This document shows, one piece after another, positions 23,995 through 37,605 of a stretch of DNA of 64,000 bases. The stretch is taken from the NCBI GenBank assembly GCA_963931865.1, contig OZ007517.1:1925400-1989399 (forward strand). Reading direction: 5' to 3'. The position numbers and the translations under genes are program-made. Under the pieces are notes generated by a model. It saw nothing but the letters and a program-made list of their open reading frames with translations. It was not told the origin of the DNA and did no database searches. This DNA is from Axinella damicornis. Its lineage: Eukaryota; Porifera; Demospongiae; Axinellida; Axinellidae. Each line of letters opens with the position of its first letter. Position 1 is the stretch's first letter.

Positions 23995-24097
23995 CCACAC
24001 ACTGAGTGTGTTAAAATTCATTCCTATCACAAGCTACCGTCATATCCAGGATGCTTCCAGAGTGCGTGAACTGCATTCTCCCACACTACTTATACTG

Positions 24098-24178
24098 CCT
24101 ACTGGATGTAAGCATGCACTGGATGTAAGCATGCACTGGGTGTAAGCATGCACTGGGTGTAAGCATGCACTGGGTGTA
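24098..24178. repeat. 16-bp minisatellite
   Basis: About five copies of TGTAAGCATGCACTGG. Confidence 0.8.
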
Positions 24179-24718
24179 CAGTTGTGAACCTGGTTGCAAA
24201 TTTCATTTTAATTAACTGAATGATTAATTGCCCTCCAATAACTAGCAATTAACAGTCACAATATACAAACAATGGCCAAGAGGTGATGTCAGTGAAATAC
24301 CAATGAGAATAATCCCCAAGGGCTGCATGGTATACTATATACCACGATGATCTCAAGCTATGCTACCTGCTGTGTCCATGGCAACATAGCATACGTAATC
24401 ACGCCGGCTAGTAAATCATGAAGAAATGTGACAATAATCATATTCATAGTCACAGTGGTGGGACAAATGAGAATTCCCTACTTACAAACAAGCTCAGATT
24501 CAACTAGCTGGTTAGTGCACGGTACATAGCTCACTGCTAGATACACGGCCACTATACTATTATTGGCTGCTACAATAGCAGTGAACTGTGAATAAATTAA
24601 CATGCTATGAATACTACTAGTCGGATGAACACAAGGACAGTCCGAATGTGGCAACAACAATTCGTCCAGTCACTATTTATAGATCAGTTTGCATTCCCTT
24701 AGAGCTGCAAGTACATAT

Positions 24719-24785
24719 ATATTGGTATATTGTATACTGTATTGGTATATTGTATACTGTATTGGTATATTGTATACTGTATTGT
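24719..24785. repeat. 20-bp minisatellite
   Basis: Three copies of GGTATATTGTATACTGTATT. Confidence 0.8.
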
Positions 24786-25142
24786 ATTGTGATACACTGT
24801 ACAGCCCATTCACTGCAAAGATCGAATTTATGTTACGTGAGTTCAAATTTCAAAGGTTCCTAAGTGTTGATTGATCGTTTGCACTACTTCTAACGTGCGT
24901 AACAACTGAATGTGTAGGACTTCCCATTCGTAACTCGAGATTATTGAACGCATACTTGCATGCTAATGTTTGATGTCCGAAGTCCTAAGTGTTTGGAATT
25001 TATGCGTGTTGTAAGTACTGCGTACGATCATTACTATGTTGCCTGAGTGCACCAATTGGTACGTACATCCGATCAAATTGCAGGTTTTTACTTAGTGCTC
25101 AGTTGGATGCATGATAATTGCCATCTCAATAAAACAAAAACC

Positions 25143-25550
25143 AAGGTGCTCAGCAGAGCATGTACCCCATGCGCTACTTTGACTTGATATAGGTAGGCCT
25201 ACCACCGATTATTAATACAGCATGCACGATGAGATAGCTAGGCCTACCAATTTTTAAATAGAGCGATGTCAGCATGCAGAATGAGATACCGTAAGTTGTA
25301 GCAGTAATGTTAGGAGCAGGGTGTGGTCAAGTTGTATAAATTAGAAACACAACTTTTATGCAGCTTTTCTCAGCCTCTCGAGTGGATCTCTGGTCTGTGA
25401 GTTAATTATGTAGATGCTACTATTCTGGCACTTCTGTCCTGAACTAAGCCTTCAATAAGGCCTTCACTGCTCAAACTGCTGATTTTTGTGTTCACAAACA
25501 GACAGACAGACGGGACACAAACCGATCACTTAACTCCTGCTGCATGCACA
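25143..25550. mobile_element. Helentron-like non-autonomous element (decayed)
   Basis: Carries the family hairpin end GTGCTCAGCAGAGCA and the internal GACAGACAGAC segment, but has lost the far terminal bases. Confidence 0.6.
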
Positions 25551-25600
25551 GAAGTAACTATGGGAGGATGTCCCCTAGTCCTCCCACTAGACGTACTCAC

Positions 25601-25665
25601 CGGAAAACAGAGCTAAGGGTCTTGTTCTTGCGTATGAAACATATTCTTAATAGTCCATCCCATTC
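25601..25665 (-). CDS. DIMT1: DIMT1 internal exon (EWDGL...RKNKTL)
   Basis: 65-base exon between CTACCTTGCAG and GTGAGT. It reads EWDGLLRICFIRKNKTLSSV plus F and two bases of the next codon. This is one of the most conserved stretches of DIMT1 (EWDGLVRI.FVRKNKTL). Phase 0 on the left and phase 2 on the right fit its neighbours exactly. Confidence 0.92.
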
Positions 25666-26759
25666 CTGCAAGGTAGAGAATACATGGACAGGTACACGGA
25701 TAAAATAGACAGCTACATAGTTATGTCAACAGAGCCGAATGCGAATTGTTTTACACAGGGTGTCATATATACAGGATTTTTTGCTGGGGGGAGGAGACTT
25801 TTATGGGATATTAAGCTGAAGAGTGTATAAAGCAGATGGCAAGAAAATGTTGTGGTTTTTTTTAAATGGCTGCCCTATAAGATTGGGTTTTGGCAGCTAC
25901 CAAACACTTGTGTCCAAAACCACCGCTTGTTAATTTCATAATTTGTTTGAAAGTAATCATGACATCATACCGTTACAAACTCTGAGGGGGAGACTCTTGC
26001 TGGGAAGGTGGAGATCCCAGTGTCCCTGTATGAAACCCTGGTTCAGTTTGGAAAACTGCTATGCTTGTAAACTTAACGTAGCAATTGCCATAGCAACAGG
26101 CTTCTGCTGCATACCATAGTACGTTGTCATGCATGTGATTGATATAGGCCCAGGTCAACATAGTGAGCCAGTGGGATTAACCCTTTCACTAGTAAGAATT
26201 CCAAGCAACTGGAGACATCAGAGGTCAAAATAAGGATAAAGTTAATAGCACTACATCATGCCTGTCACAATATGGAAGTGTGCTGTCCAAGCTACACTCA
26301 AGTCCAGGTTGGTTGCGTGTATAAACAAAAGGAAAGTGGGGGAAAAAGATACTGGTTGGCTAGAAATTGTGTATGAAGAAAAGAGAGAAATTGTCTGGTT
26401 CGAACCAGGTGTAGTCACACTATAGCACTGCTCTAGAGGAGATGGCTTCATGCATGCAAGCCTACTGACCAAGTGCGGTCATTCTAGCATGTGTGGAAAT
26501 TGACCAATATCCACTCACATTTTCAAAGTCCGGATACAGCCATTAACTATCAGATGTATGAAGGATTGATTTCCATGTACATACTTTCAACAGACAAAAA
26601 CGCATTGCCCAAGAGAAAACATTAAAGTCTGATCTAGCTTGTGGTCTATGATTCTAGGTGAAAATCAGGGCAATGCCAATTAATTAGAACACAGGAAGTG
26701 ACATCAGTGTTAAATGGTACTAACGAGGGTTCATCAGATCTAGCACGTAGTTGGAGTGG

Positions 26760-27640
26760 ACCACAACGTAAACACACATAAAAACTAAACAATAGTTGTG
26801 AAAGGAACATACATTGTAGTTGGAACAAGGCAGGAAGGAAGAGCTCTTCAAAGGATGCTACGCTGGAGACCACAAGAGTAATACTATCCTTATACTATTA
26901 TATCCTGCACCACAAGTGACTCTCTCAGTCCTCCCTTAGCCTCGTTCCCAGGCCCCGTCTGGGAACGAGGCTAGTCCTCCCTAGGATGAAGCACTGAACA
27001 ATGGGAACATAGCTCTGAAAAAGACAGGAAGGAAGAGCTCTTCAAAGGATGCTATTTTGGTGGCCACAAACAGAATATCCTTATAATATATCCTGAACCA
27101 CTAGGGACTCTCTCAGTCCTCACTAGGATGAAGCATTGAACAATAGGCACATAGCTCTGAAAGATAGGAAGGAAGAAGGATGCTACTTTGGTGACCATAA
27201 GCAGAATATCCTAATCTCACCCACCAATGTGTCTCATTCTTCCCCACATAGGATGTTTAGCGGAACTACTGAACAATACTTATGAAAGGAATACATATTG
27301 TAGTTCTGCACAAGATGGGAAGGAAGAGCTCTTCAAACTTCTAAGGATGCTAATTTAGTGACCATTTATCCCACACAAGTAGTGTCCCTCACACCTCCCT
27401 ATACAGGATGTTAACCAGACGTCCTGAACAATACTTAATGAAAGGAACACAGTACAGCTCTGAACAAGACGGGAAGGAAAGCGTATCCATGTGGGGGGAG
27501 TGAGTGAGAAACATACTAGTTGCGTGTGGGATAAGTACGTAGCATCCTTTGAAGAGCTCTTCCTCTCATCTGTTCAGAACGGTTCCTTACATAACTATTG
27601 TTGAGTACTTCCACTAAACATCCTATGTGGGGGAGGAGTG
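26760..27640. repeat. Degenerate tandem repeat, about 200-bp unit
   Basis: Recurrent GGAAGGAAGAGCTCTTCAAA, GGATGCTA and CTCTCAGTCCTC blocks. One unit carries a MITE at 26937-26973; the sister unit at about 27115 is the empty site. Confidence 0.65.
26937..26973. mobile_element. MITE, 9-bp-TSD family (cleanest insertion)
   Basis: TAGCCTCGTTCCCAGG to CTGGGAACGAGGCTA with exact 9-bp GTCCTCCCT on both sides. Confidence 0.9.
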
Positions 27641-27819
27641 AGGTACACACATAATACTTTGTTTACAACACTTATGAAAGGAATACATGGTAATTCTACA
27701 CCAGGACATGGAAGGAACGGTCCTCGATGAATGTAGCTTTGGTAACTGGCACACGTTTAAGGGAAAGGCGGAGTTGGAACAAGTGGGTGACACCTTACCT
27801 TCAACAGAAACACTTGCTG

Positions 27820-28145
27820 TATATTGACAATGGGTTAGAGTGGTGAACTGACAGTATTGAGCAATCCTGTTCGTCCTTGTTAGTGTCACACTATCCTCGC
27901 CCAACCCTCATATGGGCATGCTACTCTTACTTATGAACTATATATCTACTCAGCAAAGGGTTTGAGTTATGAAGTGACATCACTGAGCAATCCCGCACGT
28001 CTTTAGAGTCACATTATCCTTGCCCTACTCTCATGTGGGCGTGCTCACTCTTACCCTTAACAGAACGTTTTAACTATGTCGACAGTACTCAGCTAAGGGT
28101 TTGAGTTGTTAAGTGACATCACTGAGCAATCCTGCACACTACTGT
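27820..28145. repeat. Degenerate tandem repeat
   Basis: Three copies of GTGACATCACTGAGCAATCC-type blocks with AAGGGTTTGAGTT. Confidence 0.6.
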
Positions 28146-28804
28146 ATGAATTGCAAGGTCTAAGGAAGTACGTTTACGTTGGCAGCTAAACAAAAGTTTA
28201 AACTAACCAAACCAACCCCTTATGTAAACTGGTTAATTGCAATGTAAACCGCCTTACAAACTGCAGTGTAAACTCCCAGATATATTATTGACCTGCCTTA
28301 AACAGTCAACAAAAGATGGATTACACCACTTGAAGTTCTGCATGCGACCTTTTCCAGTTTCCCCTTGTTCCGCATTAGGACGGACAGAAGTAGTAGTACT
28401 TCACTAGTGGGCTAGGTAACATCCCTTTAATGTCTCCCTCGGGAGTGTTTCCTGTGCCCTGTGCAGTTGTTGAATATTCAAGTTCTACAACTGAGGGTTG
28501 AAACGAAGATATTACAGTGTGCAGGTTACAGCTAAGCATATTCAGAGTGTGCCGATGATGGTGCTGTAGTGATGAATCTAATTAGTGGCTAGCTAAAGCA
28601 ACAGGAAAACCTACAGCGAAACCCTTTTAAGTAGGAATTAAGTAGGCATGATAATTGGTTTAAGAGGGAAGCCACGCATAAGACCCAACTATATGAACCT
28701 GATACCTGAAGTGCTCATTATTCACCCTTAGAAATATTCCTGACAACTAAGCCATCTATACGTACCACAAAGTACTGTCATATGGATGCATTAAGTAATA
28801 TTTA

Positions 28805-28975
28805 GATACCACTTTGGCGTGCATTACGGGTTTTAGTGCACGAGGGCAATCTAGTTAACGGTCGAGGGCAAGATAATGCACGAGCCGAAGGCGAGTGCAT
28901 TATCCGCCCGAGACCGTTAACTAGATTGCCCGAGTGCACTATAAGCCCGTAATGCACGGCAAACTGGTATCTTAG
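28805..28975. repeat. Large palindrome, full copy of the GTCGAGGGCAAGATA family
   Basis: GTGCATTACGGG, TAGTGCAC and GGGCAATCTAGTTAACGGTC recur in inverted order as GACCGTTAACTAGATTGCCC and CCGTAATGCAC. This appears to be the full-length form of the family. Confidence 0.75.
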
Positions 28976-29814
28976 TGACCCGAGACAGCCTTTGATTCTG
29001 AGGCGTCTGATTCGTTGAGGGTCACGTGAGCAGCACTAAAGGGCTCCATAGTTGACAGTACTGTAATATCAGTGAAATCTTGATTGCCAAGCGTATTACC
29101 GTTGGCTGCTCGAGTTTCATTAGCCGTGAGGAAGGCACAAGCTTTTCAACCTTGGAGATTGGGGAATGAGCTGTGCAAGACCTTCAGGGCTAGAACAGTC
29201 GTACGCGTGGAGCTGAAGGGTGCACATATAGTCGACATCCTTATATCGCAGCTCCACACTCAAATGCACACTACATTCATGAATATGTGGCCAGGTCACA
29301 CTTAAACATGCAGCACGAGGTATGATACAGATTCATTAATCCTGGTGCGAATTCATGGACAAAGTCTTTCTTACCGGCTACCAAATTCATATCCCCACAA
29401 CGACACATTATCACATGAGGCACTTGCTTCATTCCTTAATAATTAGTTATTGTCCCAAAACTGAAAACTGCACACTCAGCACCCTGCTTTATTGAGCAGG
29501 ATCCCTTGAATTACACATCTTGAGTTTTACGAAGACAAGATGCGGTTATCTAAGACTTACACACAAGGCACCTGGTATGCCTCACCTCTGTCAAGGGAAT
29601 AGCTACGATTTCCCTACTCAATCTGAAATCATATTTAGCCCCTGGGCCACAATTTGCTAGTGATGAGTAAGAATTCACTACAGCCAGCTACTCATTTCCT
29701 CCTGTTGGCTGTGTCTGGAATCAGCATTCTTGGCAACCCCCCAAAATGTGGGGCTTCCCCTTAAAGCCACCAGTTGAGGTTAGAAGGTACCAATAAGTAC
29801 ATGTACTGTTCAGG

Positions 29815-30075
29815 CTATTAATAGCACAGGTACTTGTTAAAATAGAACAAAGGTCTCACAGCATCAGAGTCCTACGTATTCAGGCTACTAATAGCACCAC
29901 GGTACTTGTTAAAATAGAACAAAGGTCTCACGGCATCAGAGTCCTACGTATTCAGGCTACTAATAGCACCACGGTACTTGTTAAAATAGAACAAAGGTCT
30001 CACGGCATCAGAGTCCTACGTATTCAGGCTACTAATAGCACCACGGTACTTTCTAAAAAGTCTCACGGTATAATT
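29815..30075. repeat. 74-bp tandem repeat
   Basis: About three and a half nearly identical copies containing TATTCAGGCTACTAATAGCA and GGTCTCACGGCATCAGAG. Confidence 0.85.
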
Positions 30076-30321
30076 ATGGTAATGTCATTAACAGCACCAA
30101 TAAGCTCCTAACTTGATGAATATCATTGCTATGCCGGTGTATGCACTATAGAGAGTTCAGTGAGAGCACTGTTTAGCTTCTTTTTACACAGTAGTAATAA
30201 TACCAGATCTTGACATTGTGCGACTGTAGTACAATAGGTAGTCCACATCTATCCAGAAATGTGCATCAATGTCACTTCAGCACACACAGCTACCCACAGA
30301 GCAGTTCTCCTGACATGATAC

Positions 30322-30370
30322 CAGCCTCGTTCCCAGGCCGTGGAGGAGAAACGGTATGGGAACGAGGCTA
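30322..30370. mobile_element. MITE, 9-bp-TSD family
   Basis: CAGCCTCGTTCCCAGGC to GGGAACGAGGCTA, flanked by ATGATACC and ACGATACC. Confidence 0.8.
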
Positions 30371-31739
30371 GGCACGATACCAGAACAAGCCAGCATACAC
30401 AATCAGGTGGGATATTGCGCACCTTGACCCTGTGGCATAACACGATCACGTAGATCTGTACGGTACAGGCCACGAAGGTGGAGTCTTCTGTGCAGTAGGT
30501 GAACGACTGACTTCATGGCTCACGTCATGAAGTCATTAAATGTCTTGTTTCTCTACTCACAGACCAACGTTCCGGCTGACTCAGCTTGTGCATGTGTACA
30601 GAGTAAATATTGTTACCTAATGTGGTCAAGTACGCCGCATGCTAGGACAAACACAAGTGTGACTACTACCAATGAAGCAATCCACCCAATATCCTCCAAT
30701 CCACCCAATATCCTCACCCTGACACAAATTGCTAACATGTACTCCCAGGATTAAACCTTCAACATGTATGCGACACACCTATTCATTAACATCCTTTTTC
30801 AATTTCCTGTAATTAATGTACTGTTCACTTCCAGTTATATTCATCCTCGTGTTCATCAGAGAAAGGTGAGTTAGGTCACGCATGCATGTACACACACACA
30901 CAACTGTCATGCATGTACACAAACACAACGTAGCATATACAGGCACACACACACATACACACAAAGGTTCATTTAGGGGTGGGGCAGGAGAGCTTCCATG
31001 AGTCTTTGCTGCCCCACCCTCAAAAGATAGTCACGAAGTATTATGCATGCAAGGCAATTCATGCAACTCAGATCAACTGTCCATCAAAGACAACAGAGGA
31101 ACTAGTCGACCTCTCTAGTAGAGGCTCTCGTAGGGGGGAGGGGGTTCCACTAGTCCAACTGTCCCACTGCCGTTGGTACATATTTACATGCTTGCTCGTA
31201 GCTGCATACATGTTCTGCGTGTTTGTAGACAGGCCTCAATGCCTCACCATATCCAGCAATACAGAAGCAATGAAGTGCGTGCGAGACTCCTCAATTACAC
31301 GTGGATCATGTTTCCATCAGTATGTCTGTTTTACAACAGACCAAATGCCAAACAGTGAAAGCGTATCTTATTGCAGGTGAAGGGGAAGCTACTGGGCTAA
31401 TAGGCAGACGTGTATGTAATTCTATACGACAGTTACTGTAGTATTTGGAAGTGTTTACGCACTAACGTGTGGGCTGATAGGTAGCCAATGTTCAATGACA
31501 TCATCCACATACCTAGTGTACCTTTCATCAGCAAATACCTCACAATGAGGTGATACCATGGATATGCCACGGTGATACATAAATTATGACACCCACTGGT
31601 TTCTTACTGTGTATTAAGCTATAGCCAGCTACTAATAGCTATGTATATAGCTGGTTTAGCCAGGACCTTCCGCCTGCAGTTTTTTTGAGTAGTTAATTGA
31701 CAATAATTATGATGAAAAAGAGGAGATAAGAAAGGCCTG

Positions 31740-31862
31740 GGAATGAGGATAAGCCCTCCCTCCTCACTCCCTCCCTCATTCCCTTCCTCCCTCCCTCCCT
31801 CCCTCCCTCCCTCCCTCCCACACTCACTCCCTCCCTCCCTCCCTCCCTCCCTCCCTCCCTAT
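31740..31862. repeat. (CCCT)n microsatellite
   Basis: Long run of CCCT units with a few interruptions. Confidence 0.9.
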
Positions 31863-32756
31863 ACATACGCTGGCTCGGAACTGAATACTGACCTTAATTT
31901 AGTAGAGGTATGTAGAAAATTAATGATGCATGAACGACGTCATACTAGCTAGTTCTAGACATAAACGAACAATTTGAAGTGGGAGAATGCACACCCATAC
32001 ATGAAGCTATTTTGAGTCTCGGTAGTGCGCCTACCGCACGCCAAGGCAATGAATATCTAATAATCTGAAATATGAGCTGATATATAGCATAATCATATAC
32101 AACCACCCACTGAGCAATAGAGGGAATGTAATTTGGATTGCCCACGAAGCTTGATATAGCAGGCGCTAGCTACTATTTCATCATTGCTGATCAACTGGCT
32201 CCATGAATATGTTAGTGGGAGGGAAGTTTTTCTGTCACGAACAACCTTCCCTTCAGAGGCTAGTTGTTGAGCGACAGACAGCAATTAACATGGTACAGAA
32301 TTCTAGGAATCTCATAATGTCATAAAGACCAATACTTCAAAAGGGCAATTCAAAAGGTGATCAAAATCAACTGTGAAAAAGATATAGTGGGAGGGATTGA
32401 ACAAGTTTCCCTTCTGGAAATCTGAAGACCAAGGGTGACAGCAAACGATTGTGAATTTCAGCTCTAGTAAGAAATTAGCTTGGCTCAGAATGCTTGGAAT
32501 TCCCAAAAGACAAAGACTGGAAAAGGGTAATAATTTAGAAAAGCAACTGCTCTAAAAATAGCTACACGAATGTCCTTATTAGGTGGAGGGACAGATGAGG
32601 TGTTTGAATCCTCTCTCCCCTCCTCACCTTTTGAAGACAGACGTGATGAGGGTGCTTTTGATAGGGGGTGTCCAAGAGGAAAAAGGTCAAAGTTGAAGTA
32701 GTGTCAGCATTACTAACATCATTCCAACTGTTTTCAAGTTCCTCCTTCATCCCCAA

Positions 32757-32784
32757 CCCCCCCCCCCCCCCCCCCCCCCCCCCC
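32757..32784. repeat. C28 homopolymer
   Basis: Uninterrupted C run; true length is likely uncertain in the assembly. Confidence 0.85.
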
Positions 32785-33736
32785 AAAACACACATATTCA
32801 ACAGATAACTCAACTCAGTCAGAGACAATCACACAGGGTGTCTCATAGGATACATACGACGTATGCAATTTCAGGTAGCCTCAACCAAGGTCTTTATCCT
32901 ACAGCTTTTGAGAAAATGTGCATGTAAGGCAAGACTGGAAGGATTTTGCACGTGATACCATATTATATGAGGTCATATTGTCAGTGCATCGGTTGGGACA
33001 AGGCAGACACAAGACAGAGACGATTCGCCGTCCAGGAGGACACACAGAGCCACCAAAGTCTCCAATAGAGTGGCACCGCATCAAACTAACTCTATTAGAT
33101 CACTCATCAGTATGGCTACCATGGTGATCATATTATACCATCTGTACTAGAATAGGGAATTTCCCTCTTGAACGTCGGCATAATGAATGAACGTCACAAC
33201 TAGCCAAACAACTTGGTCTCATCTCCATGGCAACAGCAAAAGGTCGCCTCACTGACAGTGCCGGGAGAGCAGATGAGTGTAACCTTATGAATTACCTTCA
33301 AATTGCAAACTAATTAACAAAATTGGATTGAGTAATGCCCCACATTCCAGTACAGCCAGCGTATAGTACAACTCGCATGTGCCTGTGGAGCGTCATCTTG
33401 TGAAAACCTACCATACACTGAAAGCCATGCTGATTACCTGCAATTATGATACAGGGAAGAGGGTGTTTCTAGCAGCATTTCCTGTCTCACATCCACTGCA
33501 CTAATGCTCCCAGCACACTGAGGATATTCACAGTTGACGTTGGCAGTTATAGCATACCTGCCAATGTCAACCATCAATATCCTCATCAACAGTGTTGTGA
33601 TTGTCTCCAACGATTCTATATGGTAGCTGGTCGTTAGTGCTAGAAAGTTAGCGTGCCTATGACTGGATAGACAGTGGTCGTACTTACGCACCAATGTTCA
33701 TCCACTACTAAGATAGCTGTGTTTGTACTCAACTGC

Positions 33737-33770
33737 TAGCCTCGTTCCCATGCGGCCTGGGAACGAGGCT
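33737..33770. mobile_element. MITE, 9-bp-TSD family
   Basis: TAGCCTCGTTCCCA to GGGAACGAGGCT, minimal copy. Confidence 0.75.
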
Positions 33771-34214
33771 GTTCAAATTCATGCATAGATTAATCTGATA
33801 CCTTGGATAGCTGCCCAATATACTAAGATATGGTGCGACTGGATAGATGTTGTTCTTACCCTACAGACAAACATTCCGTTCGCGTTGGCAGTCTACATTT
33901 CCATGGATCATGATATGTACACTACCTTCTGCCTCAAAAACAATTACATCACCTCTACTGAAATTGCTCCGTAGGATTTTCACTGAAAGGGAGATAAATA
34001 TACCGATACAGGGTAGTGATTATAGCAGCATTTCCTGCCTCAGATCCACTGCTTTGGCATGTACTTCCATTGCAGAAAGGATACCTGCAGTTCATCAGGG
34101 GAAATTGTTCCGCATAATGAAATGTTTGAGTACTCAGAGAGGGTACATGTACTGACTATGCTCTTGTGGTCATTGCCAGGCACTGAATTGCGCCATGATG
34201 AGTTGCAAGCGTTT

Positions 34215-34260
34215 TAGCCTCGTTCCCAGACCATTAGAACACCGCCTGGGTATGAGGCTA
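34215..34260. mobile_element. MITE, 9-bp-TSD family
   Basis: TAGCCTCGTTCCCAG to CTGGGTATGAGGCTA. A further diverged copy follows at about 34367-34421. Confidence 0.75.
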
Positions 34261-35243
34261 AGTCTCCATTGGCTGCCATTCGCTTACTTCGACCGTCGTT
34301 GGAGCATGTATTGTCACAGGTTACTGGACTGAGTCATAAACCAGCTGCTTACAAGCAGCCTTAGATTGTAGCCTCGTTACCAGTAACGGCCTGGGAACGA
34401 GACTACCTCAGAATGAGGCTAGCTGTACTACAAGCTAGTGAACGCAATCAGAGTCTGCTGAAGTATCCAAGAGGTGAGTAAGACCTGAGACATCATCTGA
34501 AGAGCAAGTCTCCCCTACCAGTTGCACTTCCACAAGTGGTGTTGTCATTTGAGGAATCGTGAAGTATTCAGCTGCCTGTAGGAATATACACTTCACATTC
34601 AATTCACTGATTACAAGAGGAACTTCCTTGCATGTTAGAGATGTGTAAGTAGGTGCTGCTGCACGTGTGTGCACAATAGAAGCCATGAGCTGCCATGTTT
34701 TGTTTCCCTTGGCCATTCACACACTGGGTGGTTCTGCAACCAAATGAGTGACATGATGTAATGTCCTATAGCATCATGGAATGTTGTGTGATGCGTGACA
34801 TACTGTAATGGCTTGTACAATCATGGAATGTCATGTGACATGTGACATGATGTAATGGCCTGTAGTGTCATGTGATCTAGGCAGTCAGGAGAACGAAGAC
34901 CAAGCAGGGTGACAGGAAACATGGCATCAAGAGAAGAAGAGGGGGGGTTTCCACACCCTGTCATCACATCTGAGGCCATGCAATGTCCATGGCGTCACCT
35001 GTAGTGTCTGTGGTGTCACATGTAATGGCTAGGTAGTCATGAGGAAGAATCCAAGCAGTGCGAGAGCAAATAAGTTTTCGGAAAAGAGATTTTTAAGACA
35101 TGAGAGGAGGAAGAGAGGAAGGGAATCTCCACATAGTCCTATGGTCGTGCACAAAAGGATTGAGGCCATGCATATGTTTGTAGTATCGTGCAATGTCACC
35201 TCAAGAAGACCAGGCATCAAACAAGAAGTTCAGGACCATAAAT

Positions 35244-35267
35244 CCCCCCCCCCCCCCCCCCCCCCCC
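35244..35267. repeat. C24 homopolymer
   Basis: Uninterrupted C run. Confidence 0.85.
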
Positions 35268-35525
35268 ACTTCAGTGTGGTAAAGTAATTTGCAAAGTCAT
35301 GTTCATGAGACAGTCACAAGAGAAGACCAATAAAGCAACTAAGAATTTCGAAGAAATATTATTAAGCTGGAGAGGCACTGTTAGGCCCTACATCAGGTCA
35401 TGTGATGCTCATGCATGCAACAGTCGATATCAGAGAGGGAGGATCAAAACAGCAAATGAATTTTAGACCAGCACATAAGAGGGTGAAGTGGGCAGGGGTG
35501 AGTAAATTAATCTCCAGTATTCTCC

Positions 35526-35595
35526 AGCAAGTGTGCACGATGACATCATTGTCATGGCAGCCACAATGAGGATGATGTCATCATGAGCTCTTGTC
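35526..35595. mobile_element. Hairpin element, 7-bp-TSD family (diverged)
   Basis: Arms CAAGTGTGCACGATGACATC and GATGTCATCATGAGCTCTTG, flanked by CTCCAG and CTCCTG. It is related to the perfect copy at 5762-5833. Confidence 0.65.
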
Positions 35596-36039
35596 TCCTG
35601 GCTTAACACAACCAATGACTGGTGCAATGTCATATGCATGAGCTAGTCTGCGACAAGAATTCGAAAGGAATGCATAATTATATGGTCTTGAGCAATTTGC
35701 TTACTGGCAGGATGGCTGAAATCACCCTTGTGTGCTGTTTGTAGGACAACAACGGATGAAATGACAACAGTGAGCAACCCAGGGACACAATCACCACTGG
35801 GTGACCAGGGCTCACTGCACGTTCCTTGGAAGGGGTACCATGTACCCCCTTCCTGCGCAAATACATGAGTTGTACCCCCTATATTTTCAGAGATTGACTG
35901 GTAATTGAAAGCCATACCATGTGCAGTTCACAGTCGCTACTACCATGTATAAGTGGCAGCATAACTGTAGGGATGGTGCAGCATAAGACATTTCTATACT
36001 TCACACATGCCTATTGCATAATACGTACGGGAACACTGT

Positions 36040-36440
36040 GGGTCACACCCGCCTGTACTACCACTGCCACACCCACCTGCCACTGCCACACCCACCTGTA
36101 CTACCCCTGCCACACCCACCTGTACTACCACTGCCACACCCACCTGCCACTGCCACGCCCACCTGTACTATCCCTGCCACACCCACCTGTACTACCACTG
36201 CCACACCCACCTGCCACTGCCACACCCACCTGTACTATCCCTGCCACACCCACCTGTACTACCACTGCCACACCCACCTGTACTATCCCTGCCACACCCA
36301 CCTGTACTACCACTGCCACACCCACCTGTACTATCCCTGCCACACCCACCTGTACTACCCTGTCACACCCATCTGTAGTACCCCTGCCACGCCCACCCTT
36401 TCTTTCTGTAGTACCCCTGCCACGCCCACCCTTTCTGCTG
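36040..36440. repeat. C-rich minisatellite
   Basis: About a dozen copies of CCACACCCACCTGTACTA with alternating spacers. Long open frames here are an artefact of the repeat. Confidence 0.85.
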
Positions 36441-36519
36441 TACAGGCGCTGCATATAGGCCAGGACATCAACAAAGTATCACGGCATTACTGGTCACTAA
36501 GGGGTTAATTAACTTATGA

Positions 36520-37290
36520 GTTGATGAAGCGCCATATGGTCCTGCATCCAAAGAATTTAAGTCACAAGATGTCATGTGAATAAGACAGCTGTGACAGGGA
36601 AGATGTGGGGTGGCATGGGGGGACCCCACATTGCTAAGATATATTCCCAGAGGCAAAAATACCACATGAGAGGTCAAGATTATTCTGGCTTGTTCACATG
36701 AGGATTGAAGCACCACACTGTGTTGAATTTAAGTCACATGAAGTCATGTGAATAAGGCAGCCAAGAGAAGGCATCAAAGGAAGGGGAAATCCCCACATTG
36801 CTAGTTGCTAAGAAACCCAAAATATCACATGAGAAGTCAGGGCTTGCTCACATGAGGATTGAAGCACCACACTGTTGCATTTGAAGTCACACAAATAAAG
36901 CAGCCAAGAGAGGCGGCAAAAGAGAGGGAAATCCCCACATTGCCAGCTGCTAAGAAGCCATTGGAATATATTTCCAGAGGCTTCAACCCAAAATATCACA
37001 TGAGAGGTCAATTGTATTCTGCACACGAGGAATGAAGCACCACACACATTGCATTAGAGTTACAGGAATCTGACACATGTCATAAGAATTAGCAGGCCAT
37101 GAGAAGGAAGACTTTGAGATACAATAAGTAGGGGGAATCCCCACATTGCTAGAGGACCAAGTGCCACACAGTACTGCATTGCATTTAAGACACATGATGT
37201 CATGTGAACACCCCAGCCTAGCCATTAGAGGGTGTGACATCACAGAGAGGGGGAATCCCCACATTGCTAGTTGGCATATGGTATATGTGT
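36520..37290. repeat. Degenerate tandem repeat, about 150-200 bp
   Basis: Repeating blocks AATCCCCACATTGCTAG, TCACATGAGAGGTCA and TGAAGCACCACAC. Confidence 0.6.
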
Positions 37291-37605
37291 TGAGGCTTCA
37301 CCCACTGCTGACGTCACAATTCAGCCTGTTTCCAGAGCAGGTGCACGTTGAAACACATGGCTGCACTGCTAGCACTTCTAGGCCAAGCTAAGGAAACGCG
37401 AGATAAAGTTTCCCACATGACAGCCTATGAACCCATACAACCAGTGACTCTGACAGCCACCTGCGGTATATGCTAAATGCAGCTCTGATTTGTCAAACCT
37501 CCTTTGGCCAATACCCCCTTCCAGATCCTACTGGCAAACAAAACAATTCTCTTCCTGTAAAGCAAAGTCAAACGCACACAACAAAAGGCAATGCAGGTCT
37601 CTTAG

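Larger units (their letters stand above)
17004..25600. other. DIMT1 intron of about 8.6 kb; no other gene seen
   Basis: Filled with MITEs, palindromes and short tandem repeats. The longest open frame (18654-19205, plus strand) has no recognisable domain or codon pattern and I do not call it a gene. Confidence 0.55.

Noticed and set aside
23747..24145. 132-codon open frame
   Set aside because: It runs through a long MITE and a minisatellite.
30885..30965. Possible CRISPR-like or ordered repeat
   Set aside because: It is a simple ACACAC-rich microsatellite; no spaced repeats were seen anywhere and the genome is eukaryotic.
36014..36508. Overlapping long open frames on both strands
   Set aside because: They are translations of a C-rich minisatellite with no stops by composition.
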